From assembly GCF_040054535.1 (NCBI RefSeq), contig NC_090785.1, positions 7,816,501 through 7,880,500 on the forward strand: a stretch of DNA of 64,000 bases, written 5' to 3'. Both the position numbers and the translations under genes were made by a program. Below, piece after piece: positions 42,479-56,475 of this stretch. This DNA is from Antennarius striatus. Its lineage: Eukaryota > Chordata > Actinopteri > Lophiiformes > Antennariidae. How positions within the stretch are numbered: the first letter of the stretch is position 1; every line of letters begins with the position of its first letter. The notes under the pieces are model-generated. The model saw only the letters and a list, made by a program, of their open reading frames with translations. It had not been told where the DNA came from and did not search any database.

Positions 42479-43701
42479 GTCATTATTCTCGCAGCAACTG
42501 GAGAGACAAGACTCTGGTTTCATTCAGGCTTCAGGCGGCTGGTCAAGTCTCAGGTTTGCATGTGGTGTCTGCTCAGGGTCTGACAGCACAGATATCATCC
42601 TCCTACGTTGCTCCAAGGCAGTAATACTGGAGCTCTTTCTGTGGCTATTATGTGGACTGTTGGAACAAAGAGAAAGAACAGACGTCAGTGAGGTCTTTGT
42701 GCAGTATTTTTGTTGTTGTTTCTGTTGTCATTTTCATATATAGTAATGTGTAAGACAACATTTATTTACTGCTCCGTGTTTTCAAGACCAAGTCATGTGG
42801 CTGAATGTGGTATGTCATGCATTTAGTCTGACTTAAGCCCCCTGGCACTATGTCGACTTATGAAGCAAAGTCTTGTTTAGTTTCAAAACATCTTCTTGTG
42901 TTGTTCTAAAAAAAACATTTACTGTGACTCGATAGCAATGCATGCTTCAAAGTATGAACAGCATCCACTGTTATTAAAGTTCACCCTTTTTATGTGTCAC
43001 TAAAAAAATCCATATGCTTTCTGTTTGGGTGTTGGTAGACCTAATTGAATATATTTAGTGTATTTTATGATGTATTAATATTTGGTCATATGGTGGCTGA
43101 AGGCTTCTCAAAAAGAATGTGTTCCTAATCAGCACTCTCGTTATGAGAGGGAATTAAAGGAGATTATAAGCTGCACAAAGGGATGGAGACCGCTGCCGAT
43201 TGGGTGTAAGAGGTCATTAGTAACAGACGAGTTTTTCTGCCCACTTCATTCAGCAGTCTGACGCTCGTGTAGAGCCATGCCTTTTGTTCTGTCCCGTTAG
43301 TGTAGGTTTGGCTAAAGAGTTTAGCCCTTTTTGTGTGGAGCAAGGTGACTTGTGTGTGTGAGCTGAGAATTCCTTTTGTCCCTCAGGAAACCAGCTGAGA
43401 GGAAACACCTGTGGCTTACTGCCATACTGCTGCTGCTCTGTGGATTTGCCATTTCCTGTTGAGCTGGACGACCGGAGTAGGAATAGTCCCACATCTGCTG
43501 TAGACCACATTCGGCTTCTCTTTCAACAAAAAAAATCAAGATGAAGATAACGTTTTTTCCTCGAGAGCTGTCTTTTACATTTGAATGGATTTTATCCTTC
43601 GACATGCAGACATAGTGAAATATACTGAAAGCAGTTTTTAAGGAGGTAAGAGGCTTCGGAATTTTTTTACAGAAAAAAGACTTCAGCGCCGACTTAAGGT
43701 A

Positions 43702-46700
43702 ATGGCTGCAACGGAACCGAAAGTGTCCAGCAGCAGCACTGCAGGACTGTCATGGGCTCGGATCTGTAAGGAGTGCGGCCAGCAGCACGACGGTTTGGAA
43801 AGTCATCTGTACGAGTACCAGGACGATGTGGACGATGAACTGGTTTGCCACATCTGTCTGCAGCCCCTCATCAGACCTATGGACACCCCTTGTGGCCACA
43901 CCTATTGCTTTAATTGTCTGAGCAGCTTCTTGAAAGACCAGGACTTCTGCCCCGTGGACCGCCAGCGGCTGCAGTTCAACCAGTGTCGTCCCTCCAGCCT
44001 CCTGGTGAGGAACCTGCTGGACAAGCTGTCCGTGTCATGCCCTTACAATGACGACTGTCAGCTGCAGATGCCCCGCTGTGAACTGCAGCCTCACCTGCAT
44101 AACAGGTAAGGTTCTGGACGGTATGCTGAAAGGTTCGAGAAGTTTTTAGCGGACATTTGGAGGCCATTACCTGGGCTGTGATTGGACACTGAGTGGGTTA
44201 GTCTGGATTGAAATGCAAACAAAAGTTCCCTCTCTGTTGAAAACAGCTGGTGTTCAGTAACAATGTCATGAGCAGACATGCATTATGTAAATGTTCTGGT
44301 TATGCTTTGGCTTGAAAAAGAAAATCCCCTTAATTATATTACATCGAGGGGAACCCACGTCAGAGTTGAAGTGGTTTCTATCAAAAGTGGTTTGTCACAA
44401 AAATATACAGGCAATAAATGGATGATATGAGAGAGGGAGCAGCATCTAAAGAGTTAAACTCCTTTCATCATGAAGGCAAACCGGAGAACGTAGAAGAACT
44501 GGTTGTACGTCACCATGATTACATACAATTTATTTATGTATTTACAATTGTAAATGCACCTACACAAAATGAATATCAATGGTAAATCTGAATATACATG
44601 AAGTTGTTTATTTCATTATGCAGGTGTCATTTGCATTTAAAGAAACTCCTGTCTCAGATTTTTCATCATTGGTGTATTTAAATATATCTGTGGAGCTCCC
44701 TACACCTCCCCACTTCCAACCTGCCCCAACCAAAACCACACGGCCACATTATCACAATGCATGTTTTTTTTTCACATAATTGTGATACAAAAAAAATTCA
44801 AATGCATCTGCAGCACATCTTGTTTTTTGAGTTGTGCAGTGTTGCAGAAGTTTAAAAATTCAAATCTTCAGTTCTTATATTTATCATTCAGGCTTCAAAT
44901 ATTCTACATGCACATACAGTATCAGCTGTTGATGTTTTAATCTTTATGTCACTGCCAAAGAATTCAGACAACTCCACAGGAATGTAAAACAACTATTATC
45001 AAATCTGTTCTTTCGCTCTAAAGACCATCCTATACCCTCTTTGAAGCGCTACCATTTCCCCCCCCCACAGTTTTTCTGAAAACACTCAAAACTTGTGATT
45101 ATAACCCTCAACACAAGTGTAGGTCAGCAGTCCCATCGGGTGCTTTATCGTCCTGCTGTGGGTGACGTGTTGTCCTGCTGCAGCTTGTCCATGCAAACAA
45201 TAAGGAGACAAAGTTCAGTGCTGAAGAATGAGCACCAGTCGCAGGCCTGACTCACTCAATCAGACTCAACCTGTCTCACCACAACACCCTGCAATGCAGT
45301 GAAACTGTTCCCGGGCACAGCGCATCTCATTTAAATCCTTTCATGTTGATTAACTTTTCTCTTTATGTGTCTCCTCACCTTCAGTATTTATATTTTTCCC
45401 CTTTCCCATCCCTCCCTCCCTCGGGTCAGTCATCAGATCAGCCATGTCATTCCTCATTCTTTCGGTTTCCTCATGCTCCTGTCTTTCCCCAGATGTCCTG
45501 TTTTTAGAAGACTGAGAGAGGAAGCAGAGAAAAGAAAGAGGCCCTCGTGGAATGAGCTGAAGGGACGGAAGGGTGATGGGGAGGCGTCCGGCGATGCTAA
45601 ACTTACAGCCACTCAGTCCCGAAATCCCTCCAGAGATCAGCCTGAACCTGGTCTCATTAATCCAGCCTATGAAGAAAGTGAAGAAGGTATGTAGCACAGC
45701 ATGATAATAGAGTAGTACAGCGACACTGACGTGAAAATTGGACTGACCAGTCCTCCTTCAGTGGTTTCCAGGCTGAGGTTGGTATTCTGTGGCAGTTATA
45801 ATGAATTGCATCTCAAGAACCTCGAGGCGAATCAAATATTTTCTGGATAAAATCTTCAATTGCGTCACTCGTCAGTTTCACTGACGGCGGGTGTCGAAGC
45901 ACACAGATGTTTTTTTTTTTTTGTCTGGAGGATAGAGTTGATGATTCATCAGTCAATCATCTACCAAGTTGTGGGAACATGTATTAGCGCCCAGATGTTC
46001 CAGCCAGACCGCCTCATATCAGGCAAAAAGCCGACAAGCAAGTTGCAAATCACAACCGTGTGCCAAAGCAGACCGGAACGTAGAAGTTCGCTTTGTTGTC
46101 ACCACATCCATTTTTAAAATATTAAATATATTGAGTTCTATAAGGGCACTTAAGGCATGATTTTATTGATTTTTGTAACGGCACGCATTCTGAGTGCACA
46201 CACAGATCAATGAAAAAGTTGACAGACTCGGTAACCTGGGATTTTATTAGTAAGGTGAAAGTACACCTTGTTTCTACATGTCGTTGTAGTTTTAAAATGA
46301 AATTATTTTTAACATTTTAACATTTTGTTTGGAACTCTACAAGAAAATATTTACTGCAGAATTTTTGTCACTAGCTGTTTTATTTCTTGGAGTTTTTTAA
46401 AGAAGATGTAGAAATTGGTGTAAGATACATTCAGTAGTCTAAACAATATAAAAAAGTCCTAATATTCCTTTAAATTGGTGCATTTACTGAATTATGATGG
46501 ATTTAGTTAATTGACAATACAGGATACAGTGCGCCCTTGTTTTTGTGGTTAATTCGTTCCAGGAACCACACGCGTATAACGAATTCCTCGATATAGCGAC
46601 AAAGTATTTATCTTATTATTTACGGTAATTTAAACGTTTATGAACCCTCCCCATACTGATATTAAGCCACCTTCTATCTGTATTACCGTTGCCCACACTC

Positions 46701-49700
46701 TTATCGACTGTTTAAAGCACTTTTGTGTCTCACAGAAGTGCTCTGCGTTCTGAGACTCACAGAACGTACCGCACTTCAGCCAATAAATTGCATGAACGGT
46801 ATCACGTGACTACCTACTAAAAATTCGGGATGAGGTGAAGTTGCGCTTGTTGATGTGCGAATGTGGGAGGGATTACTGTAATGTAGTATTTCTTTACTGC
46901 TGTCTTGAAGGAGTTAGGTCGCAGTACATGAGGTAAATTAGGTCACCACAAAACAATTTGTACAACAGAATAATAAGTATTTTAGGATAATGCTGAACCA
47001 GGACGTTGGCCTGTGAACTCTGGAGAATGTTGACAGTCTAAACATTTTTTGAATCTTATAACTGTATCAGTAACCTTGGAGTTTGTTTAAAGCTTGAGTG
47101 CTCATGTTTCATGTGTTGCTGACGTTGTCATTTTCCCATCACATTGGTCATGTTCCCTTATTTACAGTCTATCTACATATAGACTACTAGACTTAGATTT
47201 TGCGAGTTACAACTCAATGACAATTGAATATTTGCTCTTTCCCCCCCATCTAGACAACACCCCTCTCCGCTCCAGTCTGGTGGCTGAGGCCAATGTGGTG
47301 GAGTTGTTCAGAGAGGAGCTAGAGGAGGAGCTGGGCCTCCGCATTGTCGGGGGGAAAGACACGCCGCTGGGAAATATAGTCATCCAGGAGATTGTCAGGG
47401 ATTCGCTGGCAGCTCGTGACGGCAGATTGGCGCCGGGGGATCATATCTTAGATGTAACATAACCCTTTTTGTCAAGTAATTCTGTCTTGTTCATCATGGG
47501 ATGTCCCTGTGACATCATGACACAGTACACCATACTGCTGCGTGAACTCATAGCTTTCTTGTGATGTTGTCAACACGGTGCTTTGCTGCGGGGAAAGTGG
47601 ATATTCAAGACAAACAAGCTTCAGCTCCATGGTAACAAGGTGTGGTTAATAGTACCTGGCTGAAGCGTGTCAGTAACAGATGACTTGTAGTTGAGAGGGT
47701 CAGCACTGAAACTCAATCTGCTGTTTTTAAAATAATTATAGTTGTTACTTTTTATGATGCACTAATTAAATTAATGAAAAATTTTTTTAATGACAAGTAT
47801 TTAGTTTTGGTGTTTTTGTCCTATTATTACAGCTTTAGTGATGTGCTGGTGAGATGTTACAAAGTAACATGAACTTAATCATGAATCAATTCTGCTTTGT
47901 CTAGTTTAGTTTTTTTAAAAACTTTTTTTAAACTATTTTCATTTTACGAAGTACAAAAGAAAGAGTCAGTTTTACTTGGCTTCTGATGGAAAAAATAATT
48001 TTGATCTACTTTCATTGTCCTGTTGAAGCTACGCAAACACAAAGTGAACACTTTCTGTGTCTGTTTGAATTAATATTAAACCAGTTTGAAAATGTTTGCA
48101 GGAGCCCAACCCTAGCATGAAGGGATACGTGTAAATTAGACTGCTAAGATCTTGAAACGTTCTCCTTGCTGTGAATTCCTGCATAGATTTTTTTTGAAGA
48201 TTAATTTATAGCGCTCTTATTTTAAACTAATGAGATAAGTTGATAACAACACATGATTATTATTTATTATATCTTTGATCTATCATTATTTTTGCTTAAC
48301 GGAACCTGCACTCAACCTTCTTTAGATGTGTTTGTGTGATGTCTTTTCTCTCTGGTGTCGTTTCTCCAGGTGAACGACGTGAGTTTGGCTTCAGTCCCTC
48401 ATGCCCGTGCCATGGCAGTGCTGAGGCAGCCGTCCCTCCTCAGGCTCACCGTCATGCAGGAGAAAGGTTTCAAATCGAGGGATCAGCGGCCTGATCTTCA
48501 CCCCTCCACTTCCAGTGCCTCTCACGGTACCCATGGCAACACGGCCTCTAATTACAACCCAGGAACAGTCCTGCAGGTGACGCTGATGAAGAGTCAGCGC
48601 AGTGAACCGCTCGGCATCAAACTCATCCGCAAATCCGATGAGAGCGGTGTTTTCATCCTGGATCTGCTTTCTGGTGGTTTGGCAGCCAAAGATGGGAAAC
48701 TAAAGAATAATGACAAGGTGTTGGCCATCAATGGGCATGACCTGAGACACGGCACACCTGAGAGCGCTGCCCAGATCATACAGGTATAGTGAAGGACGAA
48801 AGATGGGGTGTGTTGTGTTTTTATTTATGAGCTACTAAACCGAACATAATCACTGGCCAGTTTCTAAAGCAAGCTAGAGGTTTAAACTTTTTCTTGGGTT
48901 TATCTCAACGTGTTCCACAGTTTGCATCAAAATTTTGAACTGAGGTTAATGTGACCGTGTGGTTGTTAGCAGGGAGTAATTGCCGGTTGAAATGTTTTGC
49001 AGGGTGATTGGCCAAAGGTAGTAAACTTTGTAAATTCAGTGATATGCCAGTAAACACAAAGAGATATAATATGCTAACATAAAGATTATATAAAAATGTT
49101 TGACTTTTAATTAAATCATTATAAACGCTACAGTTATGCAGTCAATGAGTCATAAAGCTTTTGGATTGAATGCAGAGGAGGGAGATTTGTAGATAGATAC
49201 TTTATTAATCCCGGAGGAAATTGCACGTGGTTACAAATTGTAAATTAGATTGTGATCAGGTATCATTAAGTCCCTTAAAGTCTTGCTAGCCTAGAAGTTG
49301 CACCATTCAGTATTCCATAAAGCCTTTTCATAGGATAGTAGACATAAAGTATGTTAAATGTCATTGATAATGTATCAGAAGTTAAATTTGAGACTCTGCA
49401 AATCTCACTCCATCCTGACATTATGGCAGATCAGCGACTGCCAGGACGTTATCTGATCAGTCAGAGAGCTTTATAACTATGATGTGGAAATCGGCATTGG
49501 GGTAAAGGTGGCACATTGCACTAATCATAAAACTAAAGTGCATTCAGAGTTCAAGCCTCCATCAAGTTCAATATTTAATTCTTGTATTACATGCAAATTT
49601 GATAATCAAGAATAATTATTTCAGGATATATTTCCAAAACTTGGAAATGCAAATAATTTAAATATTTCTTACAAACCTGCTGCATTGTCTTCTATAAGGA

Positions 49701-52672
49701 TGCTTGAGGTGGATTATGTATTACACATGTATTATGTATGTTGTGGACATTATGCATACGCAACAAACTCAGTTCATCTTTGCACAACGCCGTTAACATT
49801 AAGTCCTACAGGACACGTTTCTTTTATACCTTAGAATAAAATGCCTTTTATTGTTTCATCATACGCACAAGTGTACAATGACATTTTGAAGACAAATCTT
49901 GGTGCAAAAATTCAGGTGCAAAGAAAAGTATAAAAACACAGGTACAAGAAACAATGAATTATAAAATTTTATTTACAATGAGCCGACAAGAGTGCAGGAA
50001 TTTAATGTGCAGCAGAGGGTTCATCTGCGCTTACCTGAAAGTTGTCGATTGAACCCTGGTGTGGAACTACAGCACCAGTCCAAAGTTTGGAGACACCGCT
50101 CCATTCTGGAAAACTGTATCCCAAATATTTAGCTGATACTGTGTGTATATGTGTGTGCAAATCATTTGATGAACACGGTGATGCGTGCAACAGTGCAAGT
50201 ACAGTACTTCACCTGAAGAATAGATCAAAAGCAACACAAAGGCTAATTGTGTGTTACTTGTCATTTCTCAAAATATATTAGCTCATCCGTATATATATTA
50301 TTGTTAATCTATATTAACAATAATGCCTGGAATTAACCTGCTCAGTCTAAAAAAATGGCTTCTTCATCCCCGCTGCGATCTTCCACTAATTTGCATGACT
50401 AAAATGAAAGTGAAAACCTCCATGTGTGGTCAAAGGCTACATCTATTTTCATTTGCTCGTGTTTAGGGGAGTGAGGTCCGCGTTAACTTTGTGGTGATGA
50501 GGACTTCTGAGGGCCAGGAGGAAGGAGGAAGCAGCAGAGAGGGACAACACAGCAGAGCAGCCAGGAGGCCTGAGCCACAGTACTTCAGGCGCCGGTCCAC
50601 CTACATGAAGGTACTATTCTCTAACACTTCCTGACAGTTCTCAAGTGTGTTTAAGCCAATGTGTGTCGGCCCTGGGATATTCTAACTTCTTTCCACACCA
50701 TGATGACAAAATGGGTCATAATATCCAAAAAAGCTTTAGTTATTTGTCGAGTTTCAGCTTCTGCAGTGTCAATTCATCAATATCACTTGTGCCAGACGCT
50801 GTCAGGAGAAAACATAGCAGCCTTCCTGGGAGCGAGAAGCTTTTGCGAGCAGACACCTGTGTTGGTGTGCAGAGATGAAAGCGCTTCTCCAGGGGCCTCC
50901 CTCTGTCCTGATCAAAAGGCTTGGGGTGCTGCTCGCTCGCTGCTTCGGGGGCCACCGTCCTGTTGTTCTTGGGGCCGTTTCTTTGCACGGCAGAGGATCA
51001 AAGCTGGTAACAGTTAGCTTTCGCCTGCAGAGCCGAGCCTTTTCGTTTTGCCTCGGGGGAGGAAGTGCACCACCCACCCCCACCCCCACCCAACCAAAAC
51101 TTCCCTTCTCAGGGTTTACAGACTCCAGAGTGAAACAACGAGGCTGGTGGAAGCCGTCATTTCCCACACATGTTGTCCATTACGAGAGCTTAGTGTTGAT
51201 CCTCACACGTTAGCTCTACCCCTACCTCTCAGATCCTCCTGAAACGATTCACATTTGTTTCTACGAGGGGTTTTTGTGAGAGGAGCCTGTAGACACGCGA
51301 GTTAACTGGCAGAACAGACTTTGTCCAATAAAATAAGAAAAGCAGTAATTCTCTTGTACAACGGATAAAATACGGCCAAGAAGCCACACTGATTTTGACA
51401 AATATTCTGGTCACAGCTTGGAATCATTTTGTTTCGTTGTCCATCCAGGATCCTCCAGGTGGGTTTTCCAACCAGGAGAAGACTGTGAATCTGAAGAAGG
51501 AGCCACGACTCTCCCTGGGCATCACGATAGCGGGGGGGAGAGACTGTCGCAGCCGCCTGCCGGTTTACATCACGAGTGTGCAGCCTGTCGGCTGTCTGCA
51601 CCGAGACGGCACCATCAAAAGAGGTGCAGAGCAGCATGTGGCGTCCACTACAGGGTTTAGACTTTAGAATGTCAGTTGTCATGAGGGCTAAGCATGTAAC
51701 CAACAGTTATATGTTTAGTCATTTGTCCTTTGATTATTTTCTACAGACAACATTTGTCTATTCAATTTCAAAAAGTGTGCAAATTGTGCGATAATATCCC
51801 ACAACTAAACTACAGGATTGACAGTGACTTATTAGAGCAATACAGTCTTCAGAAATGTCAATGTTGGTGTGTCCACATCAAAAGTGGAATGACATCTGGT
51901 TGAATGACATCACAGTTAAACCCCGACTTAAAATTTTTTGTCTCAGGCGATGTTCTGCTGAGCATCAACGGGATCGATCTGACCCAGCTGACCTACAGCG
52001 AGGCAGTTTCTGTGCTGAAGACTCAGACGGCCCACTCCCAGGTGGTGCTCAGTGTCATCCAGACCATTTCGGAGGACGCGGAGGAGGACGCCGAAGCTGC
52101 TTACAAGGACGAACTGGACCCTACGGATGAAGCGCGAGACGACGCCCTCAACTGGACGCCGCTCTGGACTCGCTGGCTGGGATTACCGAGGTAGAGCCGC
52201 CGTCAGCGCATCCGAATTCCTTTCCTCCACTTCAGGTGGATGCTGTATATTTTTATGTAGGGGGTAAAAACAAGTAGCTCTGATTCATTCCTTCTCCTTG
52301 CAGCCACATGCACTGGTGCCGGGACATCGTCCTGCAGAAGACAAACAATGACAGCTGGGGCTTCAGTATCGTGGGCGGTTACGAGGAGAGCCACGGCCAG
52401 CAGCCTTTCTTCATTAAAACCATCGTGCCGGGTACTCCCGCTCACTTTGACGGGCGCCTCAAGTAAGTTAACCGCAGTTTGAGTCCGAGGCGAAGCAACC
52501 AGCTCCTGCTCCGCGTTGATGATCTGTTCTCTCCAGGTGCGGGGATGAGATCGTTGCGGTGAACGGAGCCACGACGGTGGGAATGAACAACTCCTCTCTC
52601 ATCCCAATGCTGAAGCTGCAGAAGAATAAAGTCACACTCACCGTGGTGTCCTGGCCCGGGAGTCTCGTGTAG
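43702..52672 (+). CDS. lnx2b: LNX-family RING/PDZ E3 ubiquitin ligase (lnx2b-like; Lnx3 of the XIST locus)
   Basis: Nine coding exons: 43702-44105, 45493-45686, 47254-47453, 48370-48783, 50467-50610, 51449-51623, 51947-52190, 52304-52462, 52537-52672; every junction is GT-AG and in phase, giving 689 aa (human LNX2 is about 690). Domains: a CGQQH zinc-finger segment, C3HC4 RING (Cys49 to about 86, [22 protein letters not shown]), NPAY Numb-binding motif at 191-194, and four PDZ domains at about 214-300, 328-414, 463-550 and 600-689. The C-terminus SWPGSLV is LNX2-like. In the family LNX proteins ubiquitinate Numb and scaffold membrane proteins. The position next to chic1 and cdx4, in opposite orientation, matches the gene called Lnx3 in chicken and fish, the proposed progenitor of eutherian XIST. 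The name lnx2b (zebrafish style) is my best guess; do not confuse this gene with PDZRN3, which also has the alias LNX3. Confidence 0.93.
46525..46880. mobile_element. Tigger/pogo-like miniature inverted-repeat element
   Basis: The left end TACAGTGCGCCCTTGTTTTT, with GTTAATTCGTTCCAGGAACC just inside, and the right end (TACAGTAATCCCTCCC on the opposite strand) form short terminal inverted repeats flanked by TA. This is the plan of non-autonomous mariner/Tigger elements in vertebrates. It lies in the lnx2b intron 45687-47253 and encodes no transposase. Confidence 0.6.
49185..49260 (-). mobile_element. LINE 3' tail, antisense, in lnx2b intron
   Basis: ATACTTTATTAATCCCGGAG followed by GAAATTGCACGTGG is the reverse complement of a typical teleost LINE 3' end with an ATAAAGTAT terminus. 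It lies in the 1.7 kb intron 48784-50466, in which nothing else was recognised. Confidence 0.5.
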
Positions 52673-53930
52673 CAAAACACTCATAGCAAATTAAGTGCAC
52701 AAACACACACACAAATCACTGCTGTCTTATTTTTCATTAATTTAAATCTGTCCCTTCCATGTGTGACATTCTCAGATACGTCCATCTCTATAATGGAAAT
52801 GACCTTTCCAGTCATAGTTTTAACGGGTTTGGATGATTTGATGACGTGTTTAATTGGAGCACAGCAATGATGACAATCATGTGAATAGAGTAGTGGTTTG
52901 AATACATCTTGATCATTTTGTGTATTTAACTGTGTACAATTATTCCTCATTGGGCAGTAATTGCTTGATTCAAGGAATACAAACAGCATCCAAAGATTAA
53001 ATATAGCGCTTGCATACAGTGCATGTAGATTAACAATTATGGATAACATTTGATATATAAACCAACATCAACGAAAGAAAAATCCTCCTTTCCTGCACCA
53101 TTCTTTATAGTGTGATTACACAACTTTACTGTTATCGCTCTGATTGTGTAACAAAGTGACATTAAAAATACAATCAGCCGCTACTGTTTTAAAATAGCAA
53201 CTTTACACAGGGAGGTTATTACAAAGCCGCAGACCTCAGTAACCTTTGGTTTGATACCATTCATGCTGATGCAGACAAGATTATTCAGATTAAAGGGCTT
53301 TAAAGGGTCAAGTCCAAAAGATGATGACATCTCACATACTTTAACATTATGGGAATGTGCGCTGCATACAACATTTGATAAAAATAATGTAATGGTAGGA
53401 AAAAAATCTCAGATGAAGTTTTTGTTTTAAGTGTTTTTAATCTACAAATACATTGATCATTTCTCATTAGTTTGTATTTATTTTTCAAGTGTCATAGTGG
53501 CTCATACTCAGACTTTGATAAGTGGGTTCTCTGTGAACCCTGAAGGACACGCCAGAATGTATACTTGCCTTAAATCACAGCTGTACCAAATTTATTGTCA
53601 TACAGGAAAAGGAGAATGGCCTTGTTCAGATGTTCCTTACCTATTTTTTGTGTGTATGTCCTCGTGGCCTTTCTAGTATCTTTAACTGATACAAGACTTA
53701 CAGGTGGGGGGGGGGGGGGCAACTTGTTTTATGAATGTACATATTACTGGGCTTCATGAGCTGCAGATTTTAACATTTTCATCCTGGTTGGAGAGTTGCA
53801 AAGGATTTTGTGGTTTTCCTGCCTTGCAGGATAGTCTTAATTCTGAAGAAATTATAAAATGAGCAAAGAATTTGAAATATTCAGCAGTTTAATCCATGTC
53901 CAATAATCTGTACCATTTGTACATGTGTGT

Positions 53931-53946
53931 GCGACCCCTAGTGGTA
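53931..53946 (-). promoter_or_regulatory. CTCF-like motif between lnx2b and chic1
   Basis: The reverse complement reads TACCACTAGGGGTCGC, one change from the CTCF core CCACTAGGGGGCGC. It lies in the convergent gap between lnx2b and chic1. By-eye match only. Confidence 0.35.
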
Positions 53947-54235
53947 AGAAACCACATAGACTAAAGTAACCCAGTTTGTTTAAATTCATCACTTTTAATC
54001 TGTCTGCCACACTTAGAATATATTTGTTTCCTCAAGAAACCTGGAATTAGTATTCACGATATAAATATGCAAATTAAATTAAACATTGTTTTTAAATAAT
54101 CCTGAAAAACAAATAAACTCAACATTAAAGTAAGCAGTGGTTCCAGTTTGTGAATAGCTACCGAGAAAAGACCACACACATCAGAGTCCTTGATTTCCTT
54201 GCTCATTTATTGCCTCTTCTGTCTCTCTCTAGCAG

Positions 54236-54278
<43 letters not shown>
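54236..54278. repeat. CA microsatellite
   Basis: About 20 CA units with one CAAA interruption. Confidence 0.95.
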
Positions 54279-54280
<2 letters not shown>

Positions 54281-56409
54281 TGACTGTGTGCATGCAAACA
54301 CACAAGACACTCAGACCAGTACAACTTGTTACAAATGTAAAAAGTACACGAAACTCAGCGTCTCATGTCGTCTTGTCAGTGATGGATCCTTTGCCTTGAG
54401 CAAAAATGGCACCCCAGTATGCAAATATTCCAAACACAAATGTGGCGCCGAGGTCACGTTGTGTTTAACCATTATGTACATAATGATAGGAAGACAAGTT
54501 AACTAGTTGTCTGAAAGACAATTTCTGGAGCTACTCGTCAGTTTTGTTTCAGGGCAAATTTAAATTGTCGCTGTCATGGGTCATGTCTCACTTGTACACA
54601 TAACTCGTGTAGATATGCAGGACCTTTAATTCATCATTTGATTATATTTACTTTTATAATGTGGAAGTACAAAGTACCAGAAGTTGGAAATTCAGTAACA
54701 GAGTAACTAAAATAATCTGTATTTTACTAATTATAACAAAATTTAAATGTACATGTCAGCCCAATGGAAGAACTTTGTTTAGAAATTATTTAATGAAATG
54801 ATAGCTGAGTGACGCATTAATATGTGGCGCTACTAATTCTATTCTAAATTAGTCAAAGGTCGTGGCAGACGGCTTCCTTTTCAACTTTTGGACTGCTGCT
54901 GCCTGAAAAGGCCAAACAGAAAGCTCTTGATTAAACAGGGACAGACTGTGACCGCTGAAACAAAGGACCATAAAACCAGCACCTCAGTGTTCGGGGGTTG
55001 TGGTGAGATACAGCAGGACGGTCCAGTCCTCTGAACCCTGGTCCATCATGTTGGAAAATAGCAGCAGGTTATGGTAACTGCCTTCCAATGTGTCGCCTAA
55101 CTGCACAGCGTCTTGTTAAAGTTAACGATTCAGCACCTTGTTAAACATGACAAATAGCTTCATCTCTGCAGCAGAAAATGGGTAAAGTGCATTCGCAGAA
55201 ATAATGATCCGTTTTTACCAAGACAGACATCATTAAGTGTGACAGTGAACAACAAGGTGGTGTCCGATGGAAAATAAATGATTCAGAAGGAAAATCAAAA
55301 TTGACAATTTATTTTCTCTCTCCATAGGGATTAATTCATCTTGACAAACATTTACAAGAATTGTAACAGGGACAATACTTGGGAGGATTTAAATCTCCTT
55401 CGTACAAGAGAACAGATTTCCATCTGTACTTGTCTGTGGTTCAACTATCTCAGAGGCACTCTAATATCACAAAATGCAACAACCTCATGACTATGATTAA
55501 GGAAAATAATACTAACACTGGACAGAATGGTTGAAACAGAAGACCCATCTGAACAAAACATGTTCTGGAGGTGCACATATTTAGTAACTTATCTGGAAGA
55601 ACAAAAACAATGCAAGAAGTTTAAAAAAAAAATCTACACAAACTAATGTAAAGTTGGGATAAAATGAAAGTAAATAAGAGTGGAAGAGCAGAGTCTAAAT
55701 CAGTATCTTACAACCGCTCATCAGATGCAACAGTCTCCAATTTTAAAGAGATGACAACTCACTGGATGTCTTCTCGATTGGCAAAACACCGCATGGTAAC
55801 ACGCATGGCTGCTGCTGTTTGGATGAATCTGTATCATCTGAAATCCTTTCTTTCGACTGTGCAAAGATCTGTCCAAACTCTGGCATCGTGTATATCGTAA
55901 CAGTATGGCTTACAAGATGAACAGGTCCATATAAACTAGAAAGATACATAAACATCTTTCATTAATCAAAACTATAATACAGCAATATATTGGCAAAAAA
56001 AAATCTAGAGCTAAGGAGCTTTAATGTAAACAATGGTATACTGCTGTACAGCTTATCCTAACATAGTATTTACAGGTCAAGTTCTTTTACCAGCTAGTTC
56101 CCATGTACAAATGGTCAAATGTAAAGAAAACATGCTGGGTGGTTACGTACATTGTACGTTAGGCAATGTCAACCATCCCATCTACTTGCAAAGAACCGGA
56201 TTGAAAGACAGAACATCCAACAAACAGCAAGTGACTGTCCAGACCTGTTGAAGTGTTCAATGCCTTCCTCTTCCTGTTACATGTCGAGTTAGAGAGGAAA
56301 TCATAAGGCAAGGATAGTCAGGGAAGGGGTACGCATCGCATTCTTTGCAAGGGATTACGTATGACAGATGGGATACAGGTTGATGGTTCTTTGGGGTAAA
56401 TGCACTTCT

Positions 56410-56475
56410 CAAGTTTTTTTTTAACTTTATTGTCACATGTAACAGAAATGCAACCGAGTGCAACAAAGGCGACAC
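56410..56475 (-). mobile_element. LINE 3' tail in the probable chic1 3' UTR
   Basis: On the - strand TGTTACATGTGACAATAAAG, followed by TTAAAAAAAA, is a LINE 3' end with its own AATAAA and A-run. It lies about 250 bases downstream of the chic1 stop, in the same orientation, so it could serve as the chic1 polyadenylation site. A sister copy in the opposite orientation lies at about 61205-61255. Confidence 0.5.

Larger units (their letters stand above)
52673..56400. other. Interval between convergent lnx2b and chic1
   Basis: It contains the lnx2b 3' untranslated region (a candidate AATAAA lies at about 54112), a G run at about 53706-53719, a CTCF-like motif at 53931-53946, a CA repeat at about 54236-54278, and possibly the chic1 3' end. 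No exon of Fip1l2/Tsx, which lies between Lnx3 and Chic1 in some vertebrates, was recognised. Confidence 0.5.

Noticed and set aside
50661-51213. Open frames on both strands in an lnx2b intron
   Set aside because: G/C-rich intronic sequence keeps frames open; no similarity, and the flanking exons splice in phase without it.
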